56,409 bases of DNA from assembly GCF_014237455.1 (NCBI RefSeq), contig NZ_JABZFL010000003.1:1-56409 (forward strand), written 5' to 3'. The position numbers and the translations under genes were made by a program. The DNA is from Desulfobacula sp. (GTDB lineage: Bacteria > Desulfobacterota > Desulfobacteria > Desulfobacterales > Desulfobacteraceae). The notes beneath the pieces are model-generated. The model made no database searches, was not told where the DNA came from, and saw only the letters and a program-made list of their open reading frames with translations. Of this stretch, positions 1 to 9,458 are shown one piece after another (position 1 is the first letter of the stretch; each line of letters opens with the position of its first letter).

Positions 1-176
1 AATCTTAAAAATTCTTGGTTTAAGAACTAAATCATATACTCTGCAAAGGTAACTGGTTAAAATTAATTGAAATAAAATCAAATGGTTGGTAGAATCCAAC
101 TGTCATTTGCGGTAATAGCATTTGATATATAGTGAATTAGCGAAAAACACAATAATATCAATAAGAAAGGGCTCAA

Positions 177-974
177 ATGAAACATAACAATATTGGTTCT
201 AAAACTCAAGATGACATTTGCATTCTTGGCAAAATTGATGATTTTTTTAAGCAGTTTAACATTACTACCACCTTGCATCGATGTGGTGTTCGGAAACGAC
301 ATGGTCATAGCGTTCGTTCTTTGATTATGGCAATTTTTACATTACCTTTTGTGGGTAAAAACTTTTTCAGGGGCATTGTGATCAACGACAATTTAACATT
401 TGGGAAAGATACCGCATATGAAGTCCTCAAAGGATGTAAGTCCAACTGGCGGCGCCTGATATTGCTTTTAGGTGTCCGGCTTTATGGTTTCTTTAACCGA
501 CTGACCGATGAAACACGTGACTCGGTTTTGATTGTTGATGACAGCCCTTATGATCGATCTCGATCCAAGGCGGTAGAACTTTTGTCACGGGTATGGGATC
601 ACAGCAACGGAAGGTTTCTTAAAGGATTTCGAATGCTCACTGTCTGCTGGTCTGACGGCACCAGTTGCCTGCCGTTGGATTTTGCACTGTTATCATCAAC
701 CGATGCTAAAAAACGAATTTGTGAAAGCCACAAACCAATGGACAAAAGATGTTGTGCATGGCAACGGCGGCAAGAAGCAACAATCAAAGCGCCAAAGAAT
801 TTGGAAGCCATGGTCAAACGGATATTGGCCGCCGGTGTTCAGGCCAAATACCTGCTTATGGATAGCTGGTTTACAATGCCTGCCACAGTAACCGCATTAT
901 GTAAACATATTGATGTTATCGGCATGGTGAAAAAAACTCCGAAATTCATTACGGCTACAAAGGCCACCGGATGA
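177..974 (+). pseudogene. IS4-type transposase, N-terminal part
   Basis: This 265-residue frame carries the N-terminal region and the first catalytic acids of an IS4-type transposase (IVDDSPYDRS near residue 122 and LLMDSWFT near 227). It ends at TGA 972-974 after an out-of-frame tail of about ten residues beginning near 945. A full-length relative would continue into the frame that starts before 971. Without the C-terminal YREK region this product cannot form a complete active site. Confidence 0.75.
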
Positions 975-1549
975 ATTTGAAAACCATTTATCGGAAGCTC
1001 AAAAAACGTCGTGGCCGGGCAAAGATTTTGGCAAGCGCAATTGTAACATTAAAAGAAGGCTTACCTGTTAAACTGGTATTTGTAAGGGATAGACGAAAAC
1101 AAGACTGGCTGGCATTGATGTCCACGGATCTTGAGCTGTCAGATGAAGACATCGTTCGCATTTACGGCAAACGCTGGGACATCGAGGTGTTCTTCAAGAT
1201 GGCCAAGCAGCATCTGAAACTGGCAAAGGAGATTCAATGCCGAGATTATGATGCTTTAGTCGCCCATACCAGCATCGTTTTTATGCGATATATGTTTTTG
1301 GCTTACCAACATAGGATAAATACAGATCACAGAACCTTTGGGGAGCTGTTTTATGCCTGCTGTGAAGAAGTATCCGACATTTCCTTTGTTGAGTCTCTTT
1401 ATAGAATAATGGTTCTTGCTGGAAGCCGTTTAAAAGCGAGTGGCAGTTATTGTGAAAAAACAGCAACATGTTTTTTTAACACAATTATGCAAGCCGCACT
1501 TCAGAGTGCTGGTTTGTTAGGAAAAAGAAAGTTTGCGAGTAATTATTAA
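971..1549 (+). pseudogene. IS4-type transposase, C-terminal part
   Basis: This 192-residue frame carries the C-terminal part of the same transposase, including GKRWDIEVFFKMAKQ with the last catalytic Glu of the DDE triad. Its ATG overlaps the TGA of the upstream frame (ATGA), so translational coupling is possible, but the resemblance continues upstream of the ATG in this frame, which shows the ATG is internal to the ancestral gene. Confidence 0.7.
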
Positions 1550-1725
1550 ACCCGAAAGTTGAGTAATAAGTTAAAAATATGGAAAATTCTGCCTACCTAT
1601 AAAATTCTACTTGTTTTTTTCCTTTATCGTGCAAGTATCATATTAGACATGTAAAGGAAATCAAAATTTCGTCCCGGTCCGAAGCTCAAGTTGATGGGCC
1701 TGATCTGAGAGGATCTGCATGATAT

Positions 1726-2574
1726 TCAATCTTGCCTCACCCGTAAAAAAGATGCAAATTTAGGTATCCCGTTTTTGGTAAAACCATAGTACTTGAACGT
1801 AACAATTGTTCCTATGGGCGGAGGATTTTTCCTGTGTTGGTCTGTAAAGCCTGTGCCCAGCTTAAAAATTATCTCATTTTCAAGCTTTAAGGTAAGAGAC
1901 CCCATCATGGTTTTATATTTCCCTTTTCCTTTGTTTAAACCAATGACCACACCTTCCATATCCCGAAATTTTTTTACTTTCAGGACATGGGCACTTCGGC
2001 CTGTATGGTAAGGCATTTCAGGGTCTTTTACGACCACGCCTTCCCCGCCTTTTGATTGCACCTCATCTAAAAAAAGATCAAGATCTGATTTATCTTTGAC
2101 CCTTATCTGGGGAATAATTCTTATATGAGTATTCTTGTGGATTTCAAACCATGCGCTTGCCTTGTTGAGTCGTTTAAGAAAACCTCCTTTTTCATTTGGG
2201 ACCTCAAAAATATTATAGGTGATTTCCTCCCAGCCATTTCCCGGATTTTTATCAAGGACCGTTGACTGGATAAATTCAAAATCCCCCCTTTTGCTCCAGA
2301 GTTCACCATCAAGTTCAAAGCCAGGAAAATTTTTAATAAACCATGACGGCGGATTTAGAGGCAATCCCTTGCGGGTCAGTAATTTTTTTCCATTCCAGTA
2401 ACCACGGATACCATCAAGTTTTTCACTCATCACCCACCCTGTTATTTCTTCTTCACTGGTGTAAACTTTGGGTTTTTGTAAAGATAAATCCCCGGCAAAC
2501 AGGGCTTGTCCGAAACTCAACAACAAGAATAATACAGATATTGTTATATACTTAAATCTTTGACAGGGAACCAT
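1726..2574 (-). CDS. ATP-dependent DNA ligase, LigE type, predicted exported
   Basis: The 282-residue product has the nucleotidyltransferase motifs of ATP-dependent ligases: motif I SEKLDGIRGYW with the adenylated Lys, motif III FELDGELW, motif IV GGEGVVVKDP and motif V VLKVKKF. A short OB fold follows (about 205-282). The N-terminus has a hydrophobic signal sequence (ITISVLFLLLSFGQALFA) with an AxA-like cleavage site, as in the LigE group thought to seal nicks in periplasmic or incoming DNA. That role is known for the family and is inferred here. The gene stands alone between the broken IS and a divergent hydrolase gene. Confidence 0.88.
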   Translation of the reverse strand: MVPCQRFKYITISVLFLLLSFGQALFAGDLSLQKPKVYTSEEEITGWVMSEKLDGIRGYWNGKKLLTRKGLPLNPPSWFIKNFPGFELDGELWSKRGDFEFIQSTVLDKNPGNGWEEITYNIFEVPNEKGGFLKRLNKASAWFEIHKNTHIRIIPQIRVKDKSDLDLFLDEVQSKGGEGVVVKDPEMPYHTGRSAHVLKVKKFRDMEGVVIGLNKGKGKYKTMMGSLTLKLENEIIFKLGTGFTDQHRKNPPPIGTIVTFKYYGFTKNGIPKFASFLRVRQD

Positions 2575-2772
2575 TCCATCTCCTTGGTTACGACACCCGA
2601 TCTTCTTTCTAAAATATGAACGTGCTTATTGTCAATAAAAAGAAGTGTCAACAGGACTTGGTGCATATTCCGGGCTTTGGGATTTTTTTTATACTTTTCT
2701 TGACAAAAAGCAAGCTCCTGTCCTATAGGCTAAGATTCCTGCTTGATAAAGTGCCGGATAAAGAGAGCGATA

Positions 2773-3651
2773 ATGACAAAAGAAAATTTTATAAATACTT
2801 CCCAGGGATTTTTTCATTACCATGTCCTGGGGGAATCAGAAAATCAAATTCATTTTTGTCACGGCAACTCCTTGAGTGCCGGAACCTACCTGCCTTTTCT
2901 GGAAAAACTTTGTTCCCATGACCTGAAAATCTATGCAACAGATATCAGGGGACACGGATTTTCAACAAAGGAAAATACGGCACAGATCAAAAGCTGGGAT
3001 ATCTTTGTCAAAGATCTTGAACAGGTTGTCTCATCCATAACAAAGCCTCCGGTTATCGGCATCGGCCATTCCATCGGCGGATATTTTACCTATGCGGCAG
3101 CCGCTTTATACCCCCACCTTTTTTCAAAGGTGATCCTGCTGGATCCGATTATTTTTCCTCTTAAAATTGTCTGGTTTGCCGCTCTGATTAGAAAAACAGG
3201 ACTTGCAGGATATTTACCGCTGTCCAGGATGACCCGGACGAAAAAAAGTGAGTTTCAATCCAGAGAAGAGGCCCTGGCCCATTATTCGGGCAAGGGTATG
3301 TTCAAGTCCTGGAAACCGGAATATGTTCAAGCCTATGTGAATACCGCCATTGAAAAAGATACTGCCGCCACTTATGAACTGTGCTGCAATCCTGAATTTG
3401 AAGCCCAGATCTATGAATTTGTCCCTTTCAATACCTGGCAGCATGCAAACCACATCAATGTTTCTGTCCTTGTTGTCCGGGGAGAAAGATCAGACCTTTT
3501 CCATAGGCAGGCCGGCATCCGGTTGACAAAAAAAATAAAGGACTGCACCTTTATTGAACTGGAAAAGCTGGGTCATTTTTTAATGATGGAAGATCCGGAT
3601 AAAACAATAGACACTATCCTGCCTTTTATTCACTCTTCAAATTTCTCCTGA
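2773..3651 (+). CDS. alpha/beta hydrolase
   Basis: This is a roughly 292-residue alpha/beta-hydrolase-fold enzyme. It has an HGNS segment near the N-terminus (oxyanion hole region), DIRGHGFS, the nucleophile elbow GIGHSIGGYF with the catalytic Ser, and a late LEKLGHFLMMEDP with the catalytic His. The open frame starts at 2743, but the ATG at 2773 follows AAAGAGAGCGAT and begins the recognisable fold, so I prefer it. The substrate cannot be told from sequence; esterases, lysophospholipases and haloalkane-type hydrolases share this pattern. It ends 3 bases before the convergent barrel gene. Confidence 0.82.
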   Translation: MTKENFINTSQGFFHYHVLGESENQIHFCHGNSLSAGTYLPFLEKLCSHDLKIYATDIRGHGFSTKENTAQIKSWDIFVKDLEQVVSSITKPPVIGIGHSIGGYFTYAAAALYPHLFSKVILLDPIIFPLKIVWFAALIRKTGLAGYLPLSRMTRTKKSEFQSREEALAHYSGKGMFKSWKPEYVQAYVNTAIEKDTAATYELCCNPEFEAQIYEFVPFNTWQHANHINVSVLVVRGERSDLFHRQAGIRLTKKIKDCTFIELEKLGHFLMMEDPDKTIDTILPFIHSSNFS

Positions 3652-3654
3652 CCC

Positions 3655-4968
3655 CTAAAAATAATATGTAAGTCGTACGTAGGCATTCGGAGCGGCGTTG
3701 GTATAATAATTTGTGCCCGGAATCAAAAAACCGCCATATTCACTTCCTTTTTTCCCATAAAAAAGAGTTGCGCCAAACTGCAGGTTTGAATTCTGTGTCA
3801 CACTCCAGATCGCCCAGGGCTGGATGATACCGGAAGGATCCCTGATATTGTTGATGACACTTAAATAAATATTAAATAAAGGATGAAGTTCCATCTGGAT
3901 CTGACCGCTTAAATAATTTTTTCCAAGGGCAAACAATTCCCCCCTGTCAATTTTTTCCATAACTTCAGGATCATCCATGGCAGTTGTATAATTATTTTTT
4001 CCAAGCCCGTTATGATAATATTCAATAAGGCCGTACATGTTTTTTTTCTGCCATACCCAGGAGTAATCAATATTTATTACAAATTCAAAATATCCGTTTT
4101 TGTCCCTGCCATCTTCCAGCGTTGACCAGACAAGATCGGTCCGCCATGCTGCATTTCCCAAATAACCCGAACCCCCTATGCCTAAAACAGCTTCATTATA
4201 ATGCCACGCTCCCATTACATCCATTTCAATATCGCCTGCAAAAAAATGAAATTTTCCTGCAACAGAAGAACTTTTAAAATCAACTTTTCCTGTTATTGCA
4301 TCCCTTCTCGGGACATAAAGCAGGTTGCATTCTCCCAAGAGTTCTGTATTAAACCCAAGAGAAATAAGATCGTCACCCATCTTGTAATCGCGAACTGTAT
4401 CAGAAGGTGCAAAAGGATTGAAAAGATCCATGGGATTGAAAATAAGACCATTTCCCCATGTAACAGCCTGTCTTCCAATGATGATGTCACCCCAGGATGG
4501 TTTTATTGAAAAGAACAGACGGTCAAGCCGGTTCCATAAAACATAGTCCTCTGTCTTTTCAATTGTTTTTGTTAAGTCTAAAAGGCGTCTCTTATCAATA
4601 TCTGAAGGGTTATAATATTTTTGAAGATATAATTGTTTTTTATATGTATCCCCTGATTTGAGGAAGGCCTCATAATGAGCTTCAAGATAAATTTTTTCAG
4701 ATAAAATAAATTTGTCAAACAACCTGACATTGGCAAGACCGTCCAAGCCGGTATGGGTTCCCACAGGTTCAAAATAAGACCCGTCATCATATCCTGTTAC
4801 GCTTCCCTCAAGTGTTAAATGCCCGCCAAACCGGTTATCAATATTTTCATACCATGCCTTATTTTCATACGAGATCGGGTTCTGCCCGGCCCAAAGGTTC
4901 TGGGCAAACAACAGGGATAAAAAAAAGGATACAAGCCACCATATGTTGCCATTATCTGGTTTCATCAT
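3655..4968 (-). CDS. outer-membrane beta-barrel protein of the Lol-like operon
   Basis: The 437-residue product has a signal peptide (LVSFFLSLLFAQNLWA), many alternating hydrophobic and polar stretches rich in Tyr, Trp and Gly, and a C-terminal strand ending in YVRLTYYF, the terminal aromatic typical of BAM-assembled barrels. It is the last gene of an operon with a LolD-like ATPase (its start overlaps the ATPase stop by 17 bases), two FtsX-type permeases and a LolA-like protein. I infer it is the outer-membrane partner of that exporter. I do not recognise a specific barrel family with certainty; it resembles DUF1302-like barrels. Confidence 0.75.
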   Translation of the reverse strand: MMKPDNGNIWWLVSFFLSLLFAQNLWAGQNPISYENKAWYENIDNRFGGHLTLEGSVTGYDDGSYFEPVGTHTGLDGLANVRLFDKFILSEKIYLEAHYEAFLKSGDTYKKQLYLQKYYNPSDIDKRRLLDLTKTIEKTEDYVLWNRLDRLFFSIKPSWGDIIIGRQAVTWGNGLIFNPMDLFNPFAPSDTVRDYKMGDDLISLGFNTELLGECNLLYVPRRDAITGKVDFKSSSVAGKFHFFAGDIEMDVMGAWHYNEAVLGIGGSGYLGNAAWRTDLVWSTLEDGRDKNGYFEFVINIDYSWVWQKKNMYGLIEYYHNGLGKNNYTTAMDDPEVMEKIDRGELFALGKNYLSGQIQMELHPLFNIYLSVINNIRDPSGIIQPWAIWSVTQNSNLQFGATLFYGKKGSEYGGFLIPGTNYYTNAAPNAYVRLTYYF

Positions 4969-5635
4969 TTACAATGAGCCCGTCTCTGATAATGACAAGT
5001 CGTCCGGCATAATCCATGACCATGTTGTCATGGGTTGAAAAAATAAAGGTGACCTTTTTTTCTTTGTTCATTTTTTTCATCATTAAAAGAAGACCTTCAC
5101 CTGTTTTTGAATCAAGATTTGCCGTAGGTTCATCTGCAAGAACAATGGCAGGACCTGAAACAATGGCCCTTGCAACGGCAACCCTTTGCTGCTGGCCGCC
5201 TGAAAGTTCGGCAGGACGTCTGTGTAATTTTCCTTCAAGACCTACATCATCGAGTATCGCCTTTGCCCGGTCGTGTCGTTCAGTTTTAGAAACACCCTGC
5301 AAAAGCATGACATATTCAACATTTTCAATAGCCGACAAAACCGGGATAAGATTAAAGGCCTGAAAAACAAATCCTATTTTATGCAGTCTTAAAGAGGCAA
5401 GACTTGTCTGGTTCATGTCTGCAAACTGATTGTTGTCAACTATTACACTTCCTGAGTCCGGCAGATCAAGGCCGCCTATGATATTCAGCAGTGTGGTTTT
5501 GCCTGACCCTGACGGGCCTGCAAGGGCAACAAACTCCCCTTTTTCTACTATAAGATCAACACCGCAAAGGGCCGGGACTTTTACTTTTCCCTGCCTGTAT
5601 GTTTTCGTTATATTTTTTGTTTCAACAATTGCCAT
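4952..5635 (-). CDS. ABC transporter ATP-binding protein, LolD/MacB type
   Basis: The 227-residue ATPase has Walker A GPSGSGKTTLLN, a Q-loop (VFQAFNLIP), the signature LSGGQQQRVAVARA, Walker B IVLADEPTANLD, and the H-loop FSTHD. This is the LolD/FtsE/MacB class that powers mechanotransmission ABC systems instead of simple import. It sits between two FtsX-type permease genes upstream and a barrel gene downstream, so it very probably energises those permeases at the inner membrane. Confidence 0.92.
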   Translation of the reverse strand: MAIVETKNITKTYRQGKVKVPALCGVDLIVEKGEFVALAGPSGSGKTTLLNIIGGLDLPDSGSVIVDNNQFADMNQTSLASLRLHKIGFVFQAFNLIPVLSAIENVEYVMLLQGVSKTERHDRAKAILDDVGLEGKLHRRPAELSGGQQQRVAVARAIVSGPAIVLADEPTANLDSKTGEGLLLMMKKMNKEKKVTFIFSTHDNMVMDYAGRLVIIRDGLIVNDETR

Positions 5636-5660
5636 ATCATGTCTCCATGTGAACAGATTT

Positions 5661-6896
5661 CTAATTTTTCATCATGGCCTGGGTCGGGGTAAACCTGGCA
5701 GCCTTAAAAGCCGGATACAAGCTGACTAAAAGACCTAAAACAAGCACCACAAGCCCTGCCGCAGCAACATCCTGCGCCCAGATTTCCGGGTATAGTTTTC
5801 TTGGGATTCCAAACATTTCTGCACCTGCTGCCAGAGCTGATAAATCAATCCCTTTTTCTGAAATGGCGGCAACACTTAAAAATCCCAGAATATTTCCTGC
5901 CGATATCCCTAAAATCAAAAGGAAAAAAGTCTCTGTCACAACCCCCTTAATGACCTGAAAGGGTCTCATTCCAAGGGCCTTCATCAAACCGAACTCCCTC
6001 ATTCTTTCAAAGATGGCCATCAGGGTTGTATTGACAATACCAAAACCCATTGCAACAAAAACCACAACATACCAGATATAAAGGAAAAAATCCGACATCT
6101 CAAGATAGGCCTTTATCATGGGTAAAAGCTGTTGCCATGTTTCAATAACACAGGTGTCATCGGCGACAGCGGCTTTTAATTTCTTTGCAGCTCGGGTTTC
6201 TTTTTTGCCGGTAATATCAAGCCTGGGCAGCATGATGGAAACTTCTGAAATTAAATTTTCCATTTTAAGCATCTTGCCAGCCTGTGATATGGGAACAAAA
6301 ACAAATTGCTTTTCAACGCTTTGGGATTCCGCACTGAAAACTCCGACAATCCTGAAAGCTTTTGAAGCAATCTCCTTGTGGGTGTCCTGGGACATGAGAA
6401 TCAGCTTATTATTGATTTTTGTATTAAATTTTTTAAGAAACGCCCGCCCGACAATAATCTTATTTTTATCTTCTGATGTAAGATAACGTCCTGATATCAT
6501 GGCCTTGCCAACGAATGATATTTTTGCTTCCTTTTCAGGTTCAATCCCCACAAGGGTCACACCGCCTGCGTGCCTGGCGTTGGAAGCAACAGCACTTACC
6601 CTTATCCTTTTTGCCCAAAGGGCATCCTGCCCAAGGACTGTAGAAAGGGCCTTGTCAAGCTTATCAATGTTATCCATGGAATTTTCAACAACAGGGTCAT
6701 TACGATAATCCCTGTGATGGATCTGGATACTTCCGGTAAGGGTGGATATGGAGTTCCTTACCATTTCGGTTTCCATTCCCCGCATGAGTGAGCCCAGAAA
6801 AATCATGCTCCAGACACCTATGATTACTGCCAGCAGGATCACAATGGTTCTTCTCGGGTTTCTCCAGATATTTCTCCACGCTAATATTATATACAT
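5661..6896 (-). CDS. FtsX-like ABC permease (LolC/LolE type), second copy
   Basis: The 411-residue protein shows the MacB/FtsX layout: one N-terminal membrane helix (about residues 15-38) after WRNIWRNPRRT, a large periplasmic MacB_PCD-like domain (about 40-260), and three C-terminal helices (about 275-400) with IFERMREFGLMKALGMRP between them, the coupling-helix region that meets the ATPase. It is paralogous to the neighbouring permease, and the two likely form a heterodimer, as LolC and LolE do. Confidence 0.9.
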   Translation of the reverse strand: MYIILAWRNIWRNPRRTIVILLAVIIGVWSMIFLGSLMRGMETEMVRNSISTLTGSIQIHHRDYRNDPVVENSMDNIDKLDKALSTVLGQDALWAKRIRVSAVASNARHAGGVTLVGIEPEKEAKISFVGKAMISGRYLTSEDKNKIIVGRAFLKKFNTKINNKLILMSQDTHKEIASKAFRIVGVFSAESQSVEKQFVFVPISQAGKMLKMENLISEVSIMLPRLDITGKKETRAAKKLKAAVADDTCVIETWQQLLPMIKAYLEMSDFFLYIWYVVVFVAMGFGIVNTTLMAIFERMREFGLMKALGMRPFQVIKGVVTETFFLLILGISAGNILGFLSVAAISEKGIDLSALAAGAEMFGIPRKLYPEIWAQDVAAAGLVVLVLGLLVSLYPAFKAARFTPTQAMMKN

Positions 6897-6908
6897 AATT
6901 TTTTATCT

Positions 6909-8147
6909 TTACACATTGTTCATAGCTTCAACTGGTTTTAATTTTCTTATTTTCAAAGCGGGGAAAACAGAAGACACAAAGGTAATAACAAATACCACCA
7001 GAGGTCCTGCTGCAGCAGAAATTAGGGACAGCCTCGGGTATAGCCTGTCGGGAATCCCGTATTGTTTAAGGATGTCTTGGGTGCCGGCAATATAAATCCC
7101 TTTGTTTTGAAAATAAAGCGTTACAAGACTTCCGATGATGATCCCCAGAACAATTCCCACAATGGTCATGCAAATGGATTCAAACATGACAAGCTTTGTA
7201 ATCCTTGAAGGGGTCGTTCCGATAGCCATCATCACGCCGAACTCCCGGGTCCTTTCAAAGATAGCCATTAAAAATGTATTAAAAATGCTGAAGGCGACAA
7301 CAATGACAAGGATGATATACATGATGATGCCGGAGACCAGATCCATTTGTATCCCCTGCAACAGCCCCGGCATAATTTCCATCCAGTCAGGGACTGCAAG
7401 ATATTCATCTTCTTTGGCATTAGAAAAATTATTCTGGATTGCCTGTTTAACCATGGAGATATCACCAAGGGAATCTGCTGTTATAACAGCCTCATGAACA
7501 CTTTTTCCCATTGAAAAGATTTCCTGGAATCCTTTAAGCCCCATCATGATAACATTCCGGTCAAATTCATCAATGCCGGAGTTAAAAATACCTTTTATGG
7601 TAAGGACAGCAGCGGCAATTGAACCGTCCCGCCCCTGTCCCAGTATAATAAGTTCATCATTGATATCCACTTTTAAATTATGTGAAAGAAGTTCTCCTAT
7701 AAGGGCTGTATACGCATCCTCCTCTTTTAGGTAAAATCCCTTGCGAACAAGGGATTTTATGGTAGAAACACTGGCTTCCCTTATGGGATCTATCCCGGTT
7801 ACAACAACCCCGTACGTTCTTTTATCAGACGATACCAAAGAGAACCCACTGGCCCTGAAAGTGTAAGCATCAATACCTTGTACCGTGTCAAGAACCCTTG
7901 CAACCTGATCAGGATCTTTAATGACAAGGCGCATTTTTTTGTCTTTAAGATAACCCTTTGCCTGTACCTGTAGGTGGCCGGTACTGATTTTAACAGAAGT
8001 ATTGATCATTGTTTCATAACACCCTAACTGGAAAGAGAGCATAAACACAAGGATCATGCTTGCAAAGGCAATGGCGGAGATGGTAAGAAGTGTCCGGCGG
8101 GGGTTTCGCCATATATTGCGCCACGCCATTTTTAATTCTATAGACAT
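6909..8147 (-). CDS. FtsX-like ABC permease (LolC/LolE type), first copy
   Basis: The 412-residue protein has the same 1+3 helix layout as its neighbour: MAWRNIWRNPRRTLLTISAI at the start, a periplasmic domain, and C-terminal helices with the coupling segment IFERTREFGVMMAIGTTPS. It lies 11 bases after the LolA-like gene and 12 bases before the second permease, which argues for one transcript. The shared WRNIWRNPRRT start shows the two permeases are duplicates. Confidence 0.9.
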   Translation of the reverse strand: MSIELKMAWRNIWRNPRRTLLTISAIAFASMILVFMLSFQLGCYETMINTSVKISTGHLQVQAKGYLKDKKMRLVIKDPDQVARVLDTVQGIDAYTFRASGFSLVSSDKRTYGVVVTGIDPIREASVSTIKSLVRKGFYLKEEDAYTALIGELLSHNLKVDINDELIILGQGRDGSIAAAVLTIKGIFNSGIDEFDRNVIMMGLKGFQEIFSMGKSVHEAVITADSLGDISMVKQAIQNNFSNAKEDEYLAVPDWMEIMPGLLQGIQMDLVSGIIMYIILVIVVAFSIFNTFLMAIFERTREFGVMMAIGTTPSRITKLVMFESICMTIVGIVLGIIIGSLVTLYFQNKGIYIAGTQDILKQYGIPDRLYPRLSLISAAAGPLVVFVITFVSSVFPALKIRKLKPVEAMNNV

Positions 8148-8158
8148 GCCATATCCTT

Positions 8159-8905
8159 TTATAATCCTGGATTTTTAAGATAGGTCCGGGTGAAAATACG
8201 TTTGCTCAGATTTTTTTTAAAACTAATTTTTTCATATACAAATCGGGTATACTCATCTATTGCATCTGATTTCTGCATTTTCCATTTTAAGGGGAAAAGC
8301 TTGTCGCCTGTCATCTGGATATCCCATGCCGTCATTCTCTTTACAGCCTGAAGATCTTCATCAAAAAACACTTCACTTAAAAGAATATTATCCTCTCGTA
8401 TGGTCAGTTTGATCATCCCCCAGATAACCGGGGCCTCGGGCTTGGGTATTGATTTTATAGAATAGACTTTTTTGCCCTGATCAATTTTTGTGTCCTCCAG
8501 GGTATGTATATAATCTTTGATAAGGCTGTCGGTCTTTGCAAGGTCGTTGTTGGAAAAATCCGATCCGTGCCAGCCTTGTGACATCATGGAAGGGGGCAGC
8601 TTGATGACCCGGTTTACCTTGGGATTATACATCCACATTCCCTTGCCGACTTTAAGGGTACCGTTCCCCCTGTCCTTTGCAGGGTTGGTGATAACAAACA
8701 AGGAATCAGATTCTCCCCGGGTCCAGGCCTTGATGGTCACAACGCGTTCCCAGTCAGGCCGGTGGATGGTCATGGTTATGGTTGATTCAGAGGCTTCACC
8801 CCGCCAGTAATCAAAGGCTTTCTTTACGATTGTTTCAGCCGTCATCCGGGCCTGTGAGTCCACTGCAAAAAAAAGTATTCCAATGATCAATACGACTTTT
8901 TTCAT
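8159..8905 (-). CDS. LolA-like outer membrane lipoprotein-sorting protein
   Basis: The 248-residue protein begins with a signal peptide (KKVVLIIGILFFAVDSQA) and has the beta-rich LolA/LppX-like lipid-carrier pattern, including WMYNPKVNRVIKLPPSMMSQ and GSDFSNNDL, typical of proteins annotated as outer membrane lipoprotein-sorting proteins. It would carry an acylated or hydrophobic cargo across the periplasm. It is the first gene of the five-gene minus-strand operon with two permeases, an ATPase and an outer-membrane barrel. The cargo cannot be told from sequence. Confidence 0.85.
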   Translation of the reverse strand: MKKVVLIIGILFFAVDSQARMTAETIVKKAFDYWRGEASESTITMTIHRPDWERVVTIKAWTRGESDSLFVITNPAKDRGNGTLKVGKGMWMYNPKVNRVIKLPPSMMSQGWHGSDFSNNDLAKTDSLIKDYIHTLEDTKIDQGKKVYSIKSIPKPEAPVIWGMIKLTIREDNILLSEVFFDEDLQAVKRMTAWDIQMTGDKLFPLKWKMQKSDAIDEYTRFVYEKISFKKNLSKRIFTRTYLKNPGL

Positions 8906-9458
8906 TTAGCCTCCACAATCTGAATTGAGTGCCTGAATCAAGTTTTTATGATATATTTTGTGTCAATGGATTATACAATTGCTGCCAAAGGTATCGCAAG
9001 TAGATTTAAAAATTTTCAGGTATCCCGGCCACTGGGTCTGTTCGCCCATGCTTTTAAGTTATTTGTACAAAGGTGAGGCCATCATTAAATCGGCATTTAT
9101 TAGAGTTGCCATTTACCCAATATTATCCCTTAGTCATTAACTAATATCCGGGGTTTATAAATATATTATTTACTGGAATGCAAAAGAATGGCTTATGATG
9201 CCGGTTCTGGTTCATATATTGTAATCTAAGAATTTAGGCTTGAATCCATCCCACCAACAAGGTATTGGATCAGATTTTATATGAGGATAAACCCAATAAC
9301 CTCTTGACCCATCAATAAGCAGTTTGTATTATATCCTATTAACTAAACACTCTCCCTGATTTGATATTACATTCGTTTTAAATTGCATTCTCGACCCAGT
9401 CAATACTTTCTTATTCATTAAATTCTGTAACCGTCAACCAAAAAGACGAGGTGATCTA
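8906..9458. other. intergenic region between divergent genes, with a possible gene remnant
   Basis: This 553-bp AT-rich stretch separates the divergent LolA-like and cyclase genes and should hold promoters for both. On the minus strand, 9328-9212 stays open for 38 codons and reads like genuine protein (GYWVYPHIKSDPIPCWWDGF within it), but it has no start and is bounded upstream by an in-frame stop, so it may be the end of a decayed gene. I see no other structured element here. Confidence 0.45.

Larger units (their letters stand above)
177..1549 (+). mobile_element. IS4-type insertion sequence, transposase split by a frameshift
   Basis: Two overlapping reading frames (177-974 and 971-1549) together make one DDE transposase of IS4 type. 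The first part holds an IVDDSPYDRS segment and LLMDSWF, the likely first and second acidic residues; the second holds YGKRWDIEVFFKMAKQ, the Y-R-E-K-type signature with the last catalytic Glu. Reading the -1 frame through about 947-970 gives HYGYKGHRMN, which joins the two parts smoothly, so one base is missing near 930-947. A run of seven A (930-936) lies just before it. The second frame's ATG at 971 is probably only an internal Met. Terminal inverted repeats could not be fixed. Inactivation is more likely than programmed frameshifting because IS4 elements normally use one ORF. Confidence 0.85.
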
